In this document: positions 23,005-32,972 of the stretch, in pieces
How the letters are laid out: every line of letters starts with the position of its first letter
Numbering within the stretch: position 1 is the first letter of the stretch
DNA from: Arthonia radiata
Taxonomy: Eukaryota; Ascomycota; Arthoniomycetes; Arthoniales; Arthoniaceae
Direction of reading: 5' to 3'
Length of the DNA stretch: 64,000 nucleotides
Assembly: GCA_002989075.1 (NCBI GenBank)
Contig: PSQN01000014.1
Span: 310,001-374,000, forward strand
The notes under the pieces: model-generated
Told to the model about the DNA's origin: nothing
The model's database searches: none
The model's input: the letters and a program-made list of their open reading frames with translations, nothing else
Translations under genes and position numbers: made by a program

Positions 23005-24296
23005 ATGGACGAATGGACGTCGACGCAGACACATCTTCAGGAGACATTCGTCGCTTTGATGGTTTTGTCGTCCTTGCTGGTCGTCATCAGGCTCTATGCG
23101 CGTTCTGTTTCTGACAGCGGGTGGTGGTGGGATGATGGCCTCGTGTTGTTGGCCTGGGCCTTTGTTATAAGTACCACGAGTGTCTTCACATCGGGTGAGG
23201 CAGAGTCGCAGGCAAATGTTAATGAGCGCAGGGCTAATGTGTGCTTCAGAGATATCACTCGGTCTAGGCAGATCGGTCCACGAGCTGCATAACCCTGTCT
23301 CTGCGTTTCTGCACAGAAACTTCGTAGGCGAATGCCTTCTACACCCATCGCTAGCTACGATCAAGCTCGTGGTACTCTACTTCTACGCGAGGATCTTCTC
23401 AGACAAGATACATCGAAGGTGGCTGATCGGGGTGGGACTCATCAACATCTTGTGGCTTGTTGGGACAGGCATACCCCTGCTATTTTCTTGTGTGCCCCTG
23501 AAGAAGGTAGTATATGAGCTCGAACAGGACAGTCATGGATGACACTGATGGATCGACAGACGTGGCTGAAGAGCGCCGTGCCATACGGACACTGCCTGGA
23601 CTTCTCCAAGTACCTGCTTGGCCAGTCGACAGCAAACACACTAATCGACTTCGCTTTACTCGCATTGCCAGTCGCATTTGTCTGGAAGCTCAACATGAGC
23701 GTGACGCAACGTGTCGCCTTCAGCGCAGTCTTCTGCGTTGGGATATTGTAAGTGAAAGGTTTGAGGCAGCATGACTCGCCGGAGGCTGACTTGCGACAGC
23801 GAAACTGCGGTAAGCATTGCAAGGCTCGTTGTCTTCAAGAACATCCAGTACGACGACATCAGCTGTAGGCGTCTCCTCTCACTGCCTCATGAATCAGTAG
23901 CTAACGCTCAGTATAGTGGACTATGTTCCGCCGGCCAAGTGGTCCGTCGTCGAGATCAATGTCGGCCTCATGTGCTGCTGCATCATGGCATTTGGGCCGC
24001 TCCTGAAACTCGTTCGCCAGCGGTACTTCACTTACAACGAGCCAAGCGGCTACAATCATCGAAAATACGGTCTGGCTTCTATTCGCTCAAGACATGCGAA
24101 GATAAACAGCAACGATCACCACACTGATGATCTGACAACGCTGAGAGACAATAGACGGCAGACGGTGGAGAGTCTAGAAGAGGCGTACGTCGGAGCCAGT
24201 ATCAAAGACCCGGCGTCGGACAGGTCGGCTGTATCGTTAGACGATCTCACGCCTGTGAAGATGGCCACAATCGGCACGAAGCCAACCTTGTATTGA
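23005..24296 (+). CDS. Fungal rhodopsin-type (PTH11-related) seven-helix membrane protein
   Basis: Five exons: 23005-23194, 23250-23506, 23560-23747, 23800-23864 and 23917-24296; all introns 52-55 bp; 359 aa. Helices run through TFVALMVLSSLLVVIRLYAR, LVLLAWAFVISTTSVF, ATIKLVVLYFYARIFS, WLIGVGLINILWLVGTGIP, TLIDFALLALPVAFVWKL, FSAVFCVGIFETAVSIARL and VEINVGLMCCCIMAFGPLL. The WWWDD motif after helix 1 and the Cys/Trp-containing loop (CVPLKK-TWLKSAVPYGHCLD) are signatures of the fungal rhodopsin-domain superfamily, which includes PTH11-like putative GPCRs at the plasma membrane. The tail (STNDH-type, Ser/Asp-rich) is cytoplasmic. The ligand is unknown. The exon phases all close without stops. 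Confidence 0.88.
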
Positions 24297-25441
24297 AAGC
24301 GTGTGAAGGGGGATGTGATAGCCTAACACAGTGCAACTGATATCAGGACTTCATCCTACCGCAAGGCCAGAATTCTCGGCCTGGACGGGTATATGGTTTT
24401 AAGAAGTGCATTGATCCTGCTCGGTGGCCAGGCCAGCATGCCGATGAATGTGATCGTCAGGAGAAGCACGAAGGATGCCGCGCTGCAGACGTCGCTCGCC
24501 TGATGTTGTACTTGGCATATGGTAAGCTTTGTTTAGAAAAGTTCATCAACTCCTGAGCATGTCTCAGATGAGTGAATCGTGGCTGAAACCGAGCACGTGG
24601 AACGCGCGAGAGTGGCGATACCGCTACGACCGTAATAGGCTTAGCAGAAATCCTCCGAGCCCGAATCCACGTTTCGTTTCTGTTCTTGGACTTTGCAATC
24701 CCACACCCTTGCTCGCCAATTTTCCAATGCCTGATACCACATGAACTGCTCATGTTGCCTTTGATTAACACTGCATCTAAGATTAGAACATCGCCTGTGC
24801 CTCACGGCCGCCTGCTTCGGTGACACATGTATCACTCGGTCCCGTGCAGCAGTAACTGCTCGCCCACCAAGCTGACGTGAGTTGAATTGGCCGGACAGCT
24901 GTCGAAGTGATGAATCAATCTCACTTCATCCTTCCACGACGAAATGTTGAGGCCGCGAATTTCCAATGCGAAAAAATAGGAACACGAGCCGATCTAAGAC
25001 TAGCGAGCGGCAAATTGACCTCAAATTAGGCCCCGTGTCCAACCTTGTGTGGCTGCCGCTGTCTGCCGCAACGGAAACAGTGCTCGAGCACCGCCTGTTA
25101 CGCGGCAAGCTCTGACCATCCAAGTTCTGGACTCGCAGCGACTCGCAGAAGACGGCATTGCTTAGGATTTTTGGGAATCCTTCATACGCGTCCGCTGACC
25201 AGATGACTGACTTCGCCAGTGGCGCCTAGAATGTCTTTGCACACCAACGTGTCTTTCCTGCATCTCCAGCGCCCCGCCCCCGCTCCGTATATCAAGCAGC
25301 CCTCTTTCCGGCCCCTTCTGAGCATTGTGTAACAATGTGCCAACAATTTACTCCATTGGGTTGAAGCGTTCGCGGAAGCACACTTCAAAACGCAACCTCA
25401 CCCGCACGCGCGCAAAGCAACGAATAACAACAGCACTCGCC
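24297..25441. other. Intergenic stretch
   Basis: About 1.1 kb without a supported gene. The right end is the promoter of the first GPI-type paralogue. Confidence 0.4.
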
Positions 25442-26044
25442 ATGGAGCTCATGTTGCTCTTGTTCGCCGCTCTTTGCTCGACTGCGACTGCGCAACTGAA
25501 TCCAACGGGCGCAGCGCTTTCATGGACGATCACTTACAGCTATGTGAACCAGGTGAGCGTGCACGCAGGAACTGTGACGCGATTTTGCACGACGACTGAT
25601 CCCCAGCCGTAGGACATATCGCTCAGCAATGCCTTGTCCTCTGCTTCTTCTTCATGGCAGAAGTCGGTCACCACGGACAACAACTGGTCTGCACTGATTA
25701 GCGCAGTGCCGGCCGATGAAGCTTCACAACTCTCAGTCTATGTCACTGCCGATCCCACCGGCTCCGGATTCTTCAGCGCCGCCAGAGCCCTGGAGACGTG
25801 GCCCACCACCGCCGCGACTGTTCCTGGCCCTGTTCAATCATGGTTTGCCTCCGCCGAGAACCAACGCTGGTGTGGCACCGTTGCCGTCATCAAGAACTTC
25901 GGCGGCGTGATCGCAGCGCAAACCGGATTCTCATGTCCCAACGCCGCAACCACCGGACGACTGACGAGCAGCGCCGACGCCTGGCTTCTGACTGTCGCGG
26001 TCTTTGCTGCGAGCTCGATAGCCGGCGCCGCATTACTGTTGTGA
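25442..26044 (+). CDS. GPI-anchored-type small cell-surface protein, paralogue 1
   Basis: Exon 1 25442-25552 (37 codons) and exon 2 25613-26044 (144 codons with stop), 60-bp phase-0 intron; 180 aa. The signal peptide is MELMLLLFAALCSTATAQ. The mature protein carries WQKSVTTDNNWSALISAVPA, an Ala/Ser-rich middle, two Cys (WCGTV, SCPNA) and a hydrophobic C-terminus VFAASSIAGAALLL with no charged tail, as expected for GPI attachment. It is paralogous to the gene 520 bp downstream: same intron position and phase, same exon-2 length of 432 bp, and shared PSEEASQISV/PADEASQLSV and WCG/YCG motifs. A wall or plasma-membrane surface protein is inferred. Confidence 0.82.
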
Positions 26045-26562
26045 AGATACACCAGTATTGCCCCAGCTCCAATATCGCAATCCAACCATTCCGTGGTTTG
26101 CATCTCGAACCAACCACAGGAGCAGATTTTGGGGGCCAGGCACCTGCTGCGCCCACTGCGGGCCGCGGGGTCCATAACAACCCATGCAGCGCCCCAACAG
26201 CCCCCGCACCTTTTCCGTTATAGGGCTCTTGGCTCGGATTTATTTCTGGATGCCCAATAGTCGGGCTGCTTTGACGCCTGCTCACACAATATGAGACTAA
26301 TATGTTTCATATCCTTACCTTAGCAGGCGCACCCCGTAGCTATCTGGTTCGCAATGAGGCGAAGCACCCTGGTCACCAAACCACTTATCCAACGCTGTAC
26401 TAAATACCGAAAGGTGATAAAAGAGCAACTGTCGCGTCTCACAACAGATCCTCAAATTTGCCCATAGCTACCCGCAAACCCACCAAAAATCTCACGATCG
26501 AGTCGCAAATCGGCTGACACGCTTGCACGCCCTCAGCACTCACCAGACCACACATCGCCATC
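26045..26562. other. Spacer between the two GPI-type paralogues
   Basis: 3' flank of paralogue 1 and promoter of paralogue 2. No ORF of note. Confidence 0.4.
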
Positions 26563-27160
26563 ATGGTCCGACAAATACTATTGCCGCTGGCATGCAGTCT
26601 CACCGGCGCACTGGCACAGTTCGCCGCAGTGACGCCGGAGATCACCTTCAGCAACACTGCTTCAGTGAGTTCACTTTCCCCGCCCCACCGCCTCAGTCAT
26701 CCCTACCAGAGCTGATACCTCCCATCAGGAAATGTCCTTCCTAAGCGACTTCGCCTCCTACAAATCCAGCCAAGTCGCCTCCATGACCAAGGACCCCAAT
26801 TGGGTCCTCTTCACCAACGCACTTCCCTCAGAGGAAGCTTCTCAGATCTCCGTCGGCATCAACGCCGCGCCCACGGATGACGCCGCCCTCAGCGCCGCAG
26901 AAGCCGTTCAGACGTGGCCGACGGCGATCCCCTCCGAGGTGCCGACGTCGGCCGCGTCCTGGGTCTCCTCGATGCTGACCGCGGATTACTGTGGGCAGTC
27001 GTCCGTCATCCACAAGTATGGTGGTAGCGTGCCTTCTGCGACGGGTGTCACGTGCCCGTCGAGCGGCGCGAGTGGGTTGAGCCATGGTGTGGCTGCTGTG
27101 GGCATGCCGGCGCTGCTGGCTGCGGGGGGCGGTATCGCGGCTGCGGCGCTCCTTTTGTAA
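26563..27160 (+). CDS. GPI-anchored-type small cell-surface protein, paralogue 2
   Basis: Exon 1 26563-26664 (34 codons) and exon 2 26729-27160 (144 codons with stop), 64-bp phase-0 intron; 177 aa. The signal peptide is MVRQILLPLACSLTGALAQ. Then come FLSDFASYKSSQVASMTKD, WVLFTNALPSEEASQISVGI, TADYCGQSSVIHKYGG and VTCPSSGASG with two Cys, and a hydrophobic end PALLAAGGGIAAAALLL suited to GPI processing. The ORF starting at 26732 is only the second exon. It is a tandem duplicate of the preceding gene; sequence divergence outside the motifs indicates an old duplication or fast evolution, as for surface or effector proteins. Confidence 0.82.
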
Positions 27161-27476
27161 GAGGTCCGAACCTTGCTAGTGGATGGTCGTGCGCTCCCAT
27201 CCAATCGCCATCATGCTACCCAATTCCGATATATATCCCATGTCCCTTCAAGATACCAAGATGAGCAAGCGCGTCAGTGTTCAAAGCGTCACGAATGAAA
27301 TTGATGTTCTGACCATGTTTCCCTCAGTCTTTCTTCTGCCCCCGTTCTCGAGACCCAGTTCTATTTCGCGCACGGCAATTGTGAAGCAGCTCGTAACCAG
27401 CCTCGCCAACACGCGCGCTACTTCCGAGCACAGGATTGCGAGTGAGGAAGGCGCGACTAGCCTCACCAATTATCTT

Positions 27477-27641
27477 CTATAGTCGCCCAAACTTCGCAAC
27501 CCCATCCTTGTAAGGGCAGCCGCACTGTCGTTGCTTCTTCTTTTGACACACATCCCAGTTGGCTTTCATATTCGAATACATCTTCAACCGTGCCTCTTCT
27601 ACTTGCAGCTCTTTCAGCTGGCCTACCTTGTTTCGCTGGAT
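27477..27641 (-). CDS. Possible terminal coding exon of a small coiled-coil protein
   Basis: On the minus strand an exon after a CAG acceptor (start 27641) reads IQRNKVGQLKELQVEEARLK then MYSNMKANWDVCQKKKQ and CGCPYKDGVAKFGRL before a stop at 27477. The composition (helical, charged, Cys cluster at the end) is protein-like, but the upstream exon is not resolved: a candidate ATG near 27740 needs a weak donor. It is an unrecognised, possibly island-specific gene or chance. Confidence 0.25.
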   Translation of the reverse strand: MQRNKVGQLKELQVEEARLKMYSNMKANWDVCQKKKQRQCGCPYKDGVAKFGRL

Positions 27642-28375
27642 CTGGCCCAGTATGAAGCTTTAAGAAGACAGCGACTTGGACGAATAATTCTGTCAATGTG
27701 CCTGTTTCCGTCGAGGTGCTGGTCTTCTTGTCGTCGGCTCATTGGTTTGTGACGACCATGCCCGCCTGGACACCAGGCGTCGAACAAACAGCCAGCGAGT
27801 GGACGTCAAGCCCCGTGTTGCTACGGCTGCACTGCGGCTCTGAACAACCATGTGAGAAGGGCTACTGTTTAGTTGGCATCCCTGCACGGATGGGCCCAAG
27901 GTCTGACTGCTACAGGCTTCGGTCTCGCCTTCCGCTGAGTGAGACCGCCTGCATGTCCACACATCTCGCAGTTCGTCTAACGAAGTCAACACCAGTCTCG
28001 AGGGCTACATCTGCCCGTTGGCCTCTATGGACCGCTGTTTCGTAGTGACTCAAAATTTTCCGTATCCGGGTTGATTAGCGACTGTTACCCTCTACGGAGC
28101 ATGGGCGGACCAGTAAGCAGTCGCACATTTCACTCATTGGTTAATACTCTACGTCACCTTTCGATCGCATAGGTTGCGATCCTTCGAGCTTACGTCTTCC
28201 ATAGCGGAGAGCAACCTGTTCGTTGCCTAATAGCTCAGACGTGATATAAGCCTTTTAGTCCTGTATCGCCTCTATATCTCTTCCTTTGTATACTTACTCC
28301 ACTTTCTGCTTGCATACACCGTCGTAGCCGTCCGAGCAGACAAACACCGACGCTAAGCACAAAACAACCACCGCA
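27642..28375. other. Intergenic upstream of the Trp-rich family
   Basis: Contains a plus-strand ORF to 28045 with several Cys but no start context or signal peptide that I trust. Confidence 0.35.
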
Positions 28376-28696
28376 ATGTCACGGACAACCCCGCCACTCG
28401 AAGTCCCACCAGAGGGCTGTGAGCACCACCGAGAAGACCTCGGACTCAGCGAAGCGACGCAGCTCGAACTCAACCGCCGACACGACAACCGCGAGTCCTA
28501 AAAGTGGATGGGTCGTTGGCACATCAAGCATAACGGCGCGTGGCATCGTCTTATCGGTAAAGCGGAGTCGCGGAAGGAGTGGCGGGACGGGCAGTGGGTA
28601 GAGCTTCCGTGTGGTTATCGGCATTTCTTCGAGAAAGTCAAATCAGGTCCGCCAGAACCACCACCTCTACCACCTGATAATGGTCCGCCATCTTGA
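28376..28696 (+). pseudogene. Small Trp-rich family protein, copy A (one in-frame stop)
   Basis: Reading from ATG 28376 gives MSRTTPPLEVPPEGC, then LSEATQLELNRRHDNRES, a TAA at 28499-28501, and in the same frame KWMGRWHIKHNGAWHRLIGK, EWRDGQWVELP and FFEKVKSGPPEPPPLPP to a stop at 28696. The parts on both sides of the TAA align with copies B, C and D: helix with L-N-x-K/R-H, the WH box, a W-x-D/N-G-x-W box and an aromatic FxxxFxK end. The stop therefore interrupts a formerly continuous ORF of about 107 codons. An intron could remove the stop only by also deleting the conserved helix, so I reject it. Function unknown. Confidence 0.6.
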
Positions 28697-29793
28697 TGGT
28701 AGAATGGGGATGGTGTGTGGTCTTGCCGGGTTTGATTGCGCCCCGTAAGACTCAAGGTACTTTTGCTTTGGAAGGAAATGCATGATCTTGATTTACTACC
28801 GTCACGCTCCCATTGTACAAAATGCTTGTGTGCTCAGTCGGCTTTGTAGTGCTACTACAAGAAGTTTTATGAGTCGTGCCCGCGAATAAGAAATAGTAAA
28901 GCTTTCCTCTGAGGGGCTGTTTTCACAGAGTTTCCTTCGAGCGCAGCGTAGGAAGAGAACACCTTGCAAGAGGACCTAGGTGACCCCAATGGCTGGGGGG
29001 AAAGAAAAGGTTGCGGTGCTACAAGAGGGTGTGGCCCTAGGGAGAGTGGAGTATGGCGGAAGAAGGCATGGTTTCTCTGTGCAACTTTTCCGGCTAGCCT
29101 GCCTCATCATGCCAAACCTCGCCCGCCATGTATCTTGAAGAAGATGAACAATACCACGAGCACCTCCGCCAGCAGTGTACCGCCGGCAATCAAGGCGTTT
29201 CACTTCGCGCCGCCGGTTCATGGTGTGTCTACGGCGACAGCACGCGGAGTATAGGGTGTATACTACGCTTTTTCGTGGGTGCAACGGTAATGGGAAGCAA
29301 CTTCGTTGATTGAACGTAAGCTTTCACAGGTAATAACTGGATGAATGCTGACAAAAACGATACATTCCAGGATCTGTTGGACACAGCACCTCCATACATG
29401 GTATCGATTCAGCACGCTTACGCACAGCCCAATAGCAGGCAATCCATTTCTCATCGGTGTCCGTCATATCGCAACACCAGTGCCTTTGGGCCTCCGCACA
29501 TCCGTGGGCTAGCAAAGTCATCGAGAACTTTGTGAGAACGTTATGAGCATCGATCGAGACTCAGAACACGACTAATTTCATCATACGGAAGACGACAGGC
29601 GGTGATGAAGTTGAAGAAGACATGTGATGAAGCAGTAAAAAGAAAGCCTCAAAAGTCGCTGTTATGGAACAGCCAGGCCATAGAAAAGACGACCTGCGTG
29701 TTCCGCGCTGTTTTCCTTCTTTTGGGTTGCTGCCATTGGTACACTACCGCCTCCTGGAAAAATCACCATCCGCTTCTCTGCCTAGTCCGCGCA
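28697..29793. other. Intergenic stretch between copies A and B
   Basis: About 1.1 kb; several short ORFs, none with support. Confidence 0.4.
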
Positions 29794-30132
29794 TCAATTC
29801 TGAGAAGGCCATAGCGGCGTCGGAGGCGGGAACGTGTCATAGTCTGGTCTCCTCTTGAACAGATACCGAAAAGGACGCTTGTGCGGAAACGGCACCCACT
29901 TCCCATTCTGGAATATCTTGTTCTCCAGATCGCAGATGATAACGTGCTAAGCGCCTTCGTGCCAGACGTGCTCCTCGTCATCCATGACTACGGACCCGCC
30001 GCCTTTGTGTTTGCTGTTCAGCTTCTTCTGCGTCTCGTCACTGAGGGCGTCCTCTTCCTCTTCAATGATGTCGTAGTCGCCCGACGGTACATTGGTTGCT
30101 GGCTTTTTGCTCGTTTTCTTGGACCTGGCCAT
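29794..30132 (-). pseudogene. Small Trp-rich family protein, copy B (one in-frame TAG at a Trp position)
   Basis: ATG 30132 opens MARSKKTSKKPATNVPSGDY, followed by an acidic stretch, LSDETQKKLNSKH and EEHVWHEGA. A TAG at 29949-29947 follows, and the frame continues HVIICDLENKIFQNGKWVPF, PHKRPFRYLFKRRP to a stop at 29794 (113 codons in all). Alignment with copy C (HVWHAGAWYHI) puts the TAG exactly on a Trp codon: GCT-TGG in C, GCT-TAG in B. The sequence past the stop still matches the family closely, so the interruption is recent or is bypassed. It lies on the strand opposite to A, C and D. Confidence 0.62.
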
Positions 30133-30797
30133 CGTAGGTCGTTTTGTGTGAGATGGTGGGGTTAGTGGGGTGAAAGGGAAGGTGAGGTATACAGAAGGAA
30201 GGATTGGATGTGGTGGGGATACGGAGGATTATGTAGCGCTTTGAGTTCGTCTGAAAGCTAGCTTGATGATCCTCCGATCCATGTTGACAGAGCTCAGTGA
30301 ATTGACACCTTGATACGACACGTAATCCACCGTGCATTTGCCCTCTATAGGGGCTTTTCGCCCTCGTGGTTAGCGTAAGCGAAATAGGTCGTTTTCGCGA
30401 GAGCTGAACCGACCCATGGAATGCGTGCGCGCATCTGCTTGGTGTCGGTCCGAAAGAGCCTATGGTTTGGGCTGGAGTCGCGATCGCATCTGCTGGGTGG
30501 CAGATGCGGATGAAGTGGCTGACAAGCTGGCAAGTTCAGCCTCTGCTTGTTGTTCTGCGTCATCTCTTGGTGGACGCACCGTTTGCGACCTCATGCCAGG
30601 CGACAAGTTGTCGAGGCAACGTGTTCAACAATGAAAAACAAGATTTGTGCTGTTTACAACCCTCTGCAAAGCCCAGTCCCCATATTACCTGTACCCACAT
30701 TTTTTTTTCCTATGGTTCATTCTCGCCTTTCAGCTCACAAACACTATTGCTACTACATCAGAGAGTTTTCGGAAACATCAACACCACAGCAGATACC
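30133..30797. other. Shared promoter space of copies B and C
   Basis: Divergent promoters for B (left) and C (right). An open frame runs through from 30462 into copy C, but its composition before 30798 is not like the family and I treat it as 5' leader. Confidence 0.45.
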
Positions 30798-31106
30798 ATG
30801 CCACAAGCAACCTCCTCAGCAAAACGTGCGCCGGAAGTGGAATACGAAGTAATCAGAGAAGAGGACGTACCCGACGAAGAGACGCAGTTTCTACTCAACG
30901 ACAAGCATGCGAAGAAGGAGTCGGTCGACCGCAACGATCACTGGCACGTTTGGCACGCGGGTGCTTGGTACCACATCTTCGCTGATGTACACCAGAAGGT
31001 GCAGAAATGGGACGGCTCATGGGTGGACAATCCCCATGGGCGGAGCTTCCGGCATCTGTTCAAGAAAGGGGAGGCACCGCCACCGACACCGCCACCTGCG
31101 CGGTAG
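30798..31106 (+). CDS. Small Trp-rich family protein, copy C (intact)
   Basis: The ATG at 30798 gives 102 aa: MPQATSSAKRAPEVEYEVIR, then EEDVPDEETQFLLNDKHAKK, HWHVWHAGAWYHIF, VQKWDGSWVDNPHGRSF, RHLFKKGEAPPPTPPP. This is the best-preserved copy and defines the family layout: basic N-tail, acidic helix, WH-box, W-DG-W box, PHG-x-FRxLFKK box, Pro-rich tail. No signal peptide or membrane helix, so probably cytoplasmic or nuclear. I do not recognise the family. Copy B shares the order VWHxGA...FPHxRxFRYLFKR, which rules out chance similarity. Confidence 0.7.
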   Translation: MPQATSSAKRAPEVEYEVIREEDVPDEETQFLLNDKHAKKESVDRNDHWHVWHAGAWYHIFADVHQKVQKWDGSWVDNPHGRSFRHLFKKGEAPPPTPPPAR

Positions 31107-31568
31107 ACCGCGTGACTAGAGAAGTCTTGAGATCTGTCGCGACGTGGAAGATCCTATTTTAGTGTCGGAGTGAGACCTGAACGAAGTGTCAGTGAACAAT
31201 GGCCGACGCACAGACCGGTAGGAGGATCTGGTGATGCACGTCTGCTTTAGGTTCAATCAGCGACTGGGACCTGGTAGACGCGGGAGATTGGGACAGGTAG
31301 TTGAAGGATCTAGCCTGTGCTTATTGATCTACGTCCTGTCTTGATCATGTAGGGTGCGATTCGAAGTGCGTAGGTGTCCCGACATAGAAGGCGAGATATT
31401 TGCTATTCTATAAACTCTACCAAATGTAGATATCATTCGGGAATTAAGTGTGATTGTATCGTATCTCAGCTTTTCCCCTCCTGCGTGTACTTCGCCTTGA
31501 AACTTACAAACGCCATCATCGCAGTTCGAGAACACGACGTGCCCGAAATCCTGTAGAGGATAGACGCG
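31107..31568. other. Spacer between copies C and D
   Basis: 3' flank of copy C and promoter of copy D; nothing else seen. Confidence 0.4.
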
Positions 31569-31802
31569 ATGCCACAGGAAACTGAGCTGACAGAGGAACA
31601 AAGGCTCCTGATCACGCTCAACCGCAAACATGACAATGGCCAGTCCATATGGCATAACAGAAAATGGTGGATCTGGCACAACGACGAGTGGTATTATGAA
31701 AACGGTGATGTGATGAGGCGTCAGAGATTGGTAAACGGGCGATTGGTGGATGTTCCACGTCTTTATCGTAAGATCTTCCAGAGACACCCCGGCGGCGCGT
31801 AG
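31569..31802 (+). CDS. Small Trp-rich family protein, copy D (short)
   Basis: 77 aa from ATG 31569: MPQETELTEEQRLLITLNRK, HDNGQSIWHNRKWWIWHND, EWYYENGDV, RRQRLVNGRLVDVPRLYRKI. It shares its opening MPQ with copy C and LNRKHDN/LNRRHDN with copy A. The second box (VNGRLVDVP) has lost its Trp residues, and the Pro-rich tail is missing. It is likely a diverged member of the same family. Function unknown. Confidence 0.62.
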   Translation: MPQETELTEEQRLLITLNRKHDNGQSIWHNRKWWIWHNDEWYYENGDVMRRQRLVNGRLVDVPRLYRKIFQRHPGGA

Positions 31803-32042
31803 CCACCTCCAATAGAGACCGGACGAGACACAAGACTCGTTCAACGCAGAAGATCTAGAGTGCTGAGCTGGAGGCTGGAATGACGGTCAGTCTGCCGACC
31901 AGAAACCTTTAGCGCTCTACCTTGGCGTGTGAAATCAGCATTAACTTACGTCGTCAAACAGCCCGGAGCCGTCTGCCACTACGAGGGACCACGGCCAACG
32001 CACTAGCCCCAAGACCAGACCTAGCACTTCAACACTTGCCTG

Positions 32043-32470
32043 TCACGCTGCTGCACTCGTATCAGGCGCCGATCTGCTCGATTTCTTACCATGTCGCTGG
32101 TACTCACTCGTCATCTTCGCAAACGTGTTTGAAGTGGCACCGCTGCTCCCGCATCGCTGCGCACTGCTGTCGGTACTGTGGTTAGCGCTATTGCTATCCG
32201 TGCTGAATATGTTGCTAGAAGAGGGCCCGGTCACATTAGATGGCGGCGCGAGCGTGTTGTCCTAAGCAGGCCTTGGGAATGAACAGGGTTAGGCACCGAG
32301 TCGTCGTCGCCAGGTGTCGTAATCGTGCTGTCGTAGGCGGGTGTTTGACCGTGATTTACACCCAGCATTGATTCGTTGTAGAGCAAGATTAGATCGCTCT
32401 GCTTACCCGCCATCTCCTTGCACAGGGACACAATTCGAAAGGTGTCACGGCTCAAGCGTTTCGGTCTCAT
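32043..32470 (-). CDS. Small Ser-rich protein of unknown function
   Basis: Exon 1 32470-32360 (37 codons) reads MRPKRLSRDTFRIVSLCKEM and AGKQSDLILLYNESMLG. A 98-bp phase-0 intron follows, with GTAAAT donor, a CCTAACC branch site and CTTAG acceptor. Exon 2 32261-32043 reads DNTLAPPSNVTGPSSSNIFS, then Ser/Asn/Thr-rich sequence to SRSAPDTSAAA; 109 aa. The canonical branch and acceptor joining two unrelated open frames is good evidence that this is real. A further upstream exon is possible, because a CAG acceptor sits just before the ATG. The hAT-type MITE begins 53 bp upstream and may have displaced the promoter. Confidence 0.45.
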
Positions 32471-32514
32471 TGGCCTGCAACACACGCAACTGTCATGAGC
32501 AGGGGTGCTGATGC

Positions 32515-32522
32515 TTGCTGAA
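32515..32522. repeat. Left 8-bp target-site duplication of the hAT MITE
   Basis: TTGCTGAA, identical to 32965-32972 on the other side of the element. Confidence 0.85.
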
Positions 32523-32964
32523 CAGGGTTCCTTTCAGGACAAGATTTTCGTAGCTTAATTAGATTAGTGAGATTCTAAGCTAATTTCGGTGGTAGTCTTG
32601 CTTGATACGTCGCCTAATCAATTTTGCTAATCTAGCTTAGTAATCTTAATTAATAGGGTAAATAGGGGTACCGCAGTAGTTCTAGGTAATAAGTGTGCTC
32701 TTAGGATTGTTCTGAGCACTCTATTGTTATTATAACGTTAGTATTATAAGTTGATTATCTTTTACTAGGCGCTAAGGAGGCCTGACTTGCAGCATTTTTG
32801 GTAATAAAAAGGGGTTTAAGCCTCTTAAGAAGAAGCTTAACAGAATTACTTAACACAGTCAGATTTAAGCCAGCTAGCCTTTAGCTTGATTGAGTATTTT
32901 TTGGTAGGATTGACAAGATCGCCGATCAATCCAAGAAATGAGGATTAGCCTGAAAGGAACCCTG
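32523..32964. mobile_element. hAT-type non-autonomous DNA transposon (MITE)
   Basis: A 442-bp AT-rich element with perfect 16-bp terminal inverted repeats, CAGGGTTCCTTTCAGG at the left and its complement at the right. It is flanked by a perfect 8-bp direct repeat TTGCTGAA (32515-32522 and 32965-32972). An 8-bp target duplication with CAGGG-type ends is the hAT superfamily signature. No transposase ORF is present. The interior is rich in TTA/TAA and poor in CpA, consistent with repeat-induced C-to-T mutation. Intact ends and duplication point to a fairly recent insertion. Confidence 0.9.
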
Positions 32965-32972
32965 TTGCTGAA
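32965..32972. repeat. Right 8-bp target-site duplication of the hAT MITE
   Basis: TTGCTGAA, identical to 32515-32522. Confidence 0.85.

Noticed and set aside
27698-28045. Plus ORF with several Cys (NNSVN...GYCLVGIP)
   Set aside because: No ATG in good context, no signal peptide, and overlapped by a better minus-strand exon candidate.
28412-28505. Intron in copy A that would remove its TAA (GTGAGC to AAAG)
   Set aside because: It would also delete the helix LSEATQLELNRRHDN that is conserved in the other copies.
30462-30797. Upstream extension of copy C
   Set aside because: It begins at a non-ATG start or weak context, has no family similarity, and reads through a T-rich leader.
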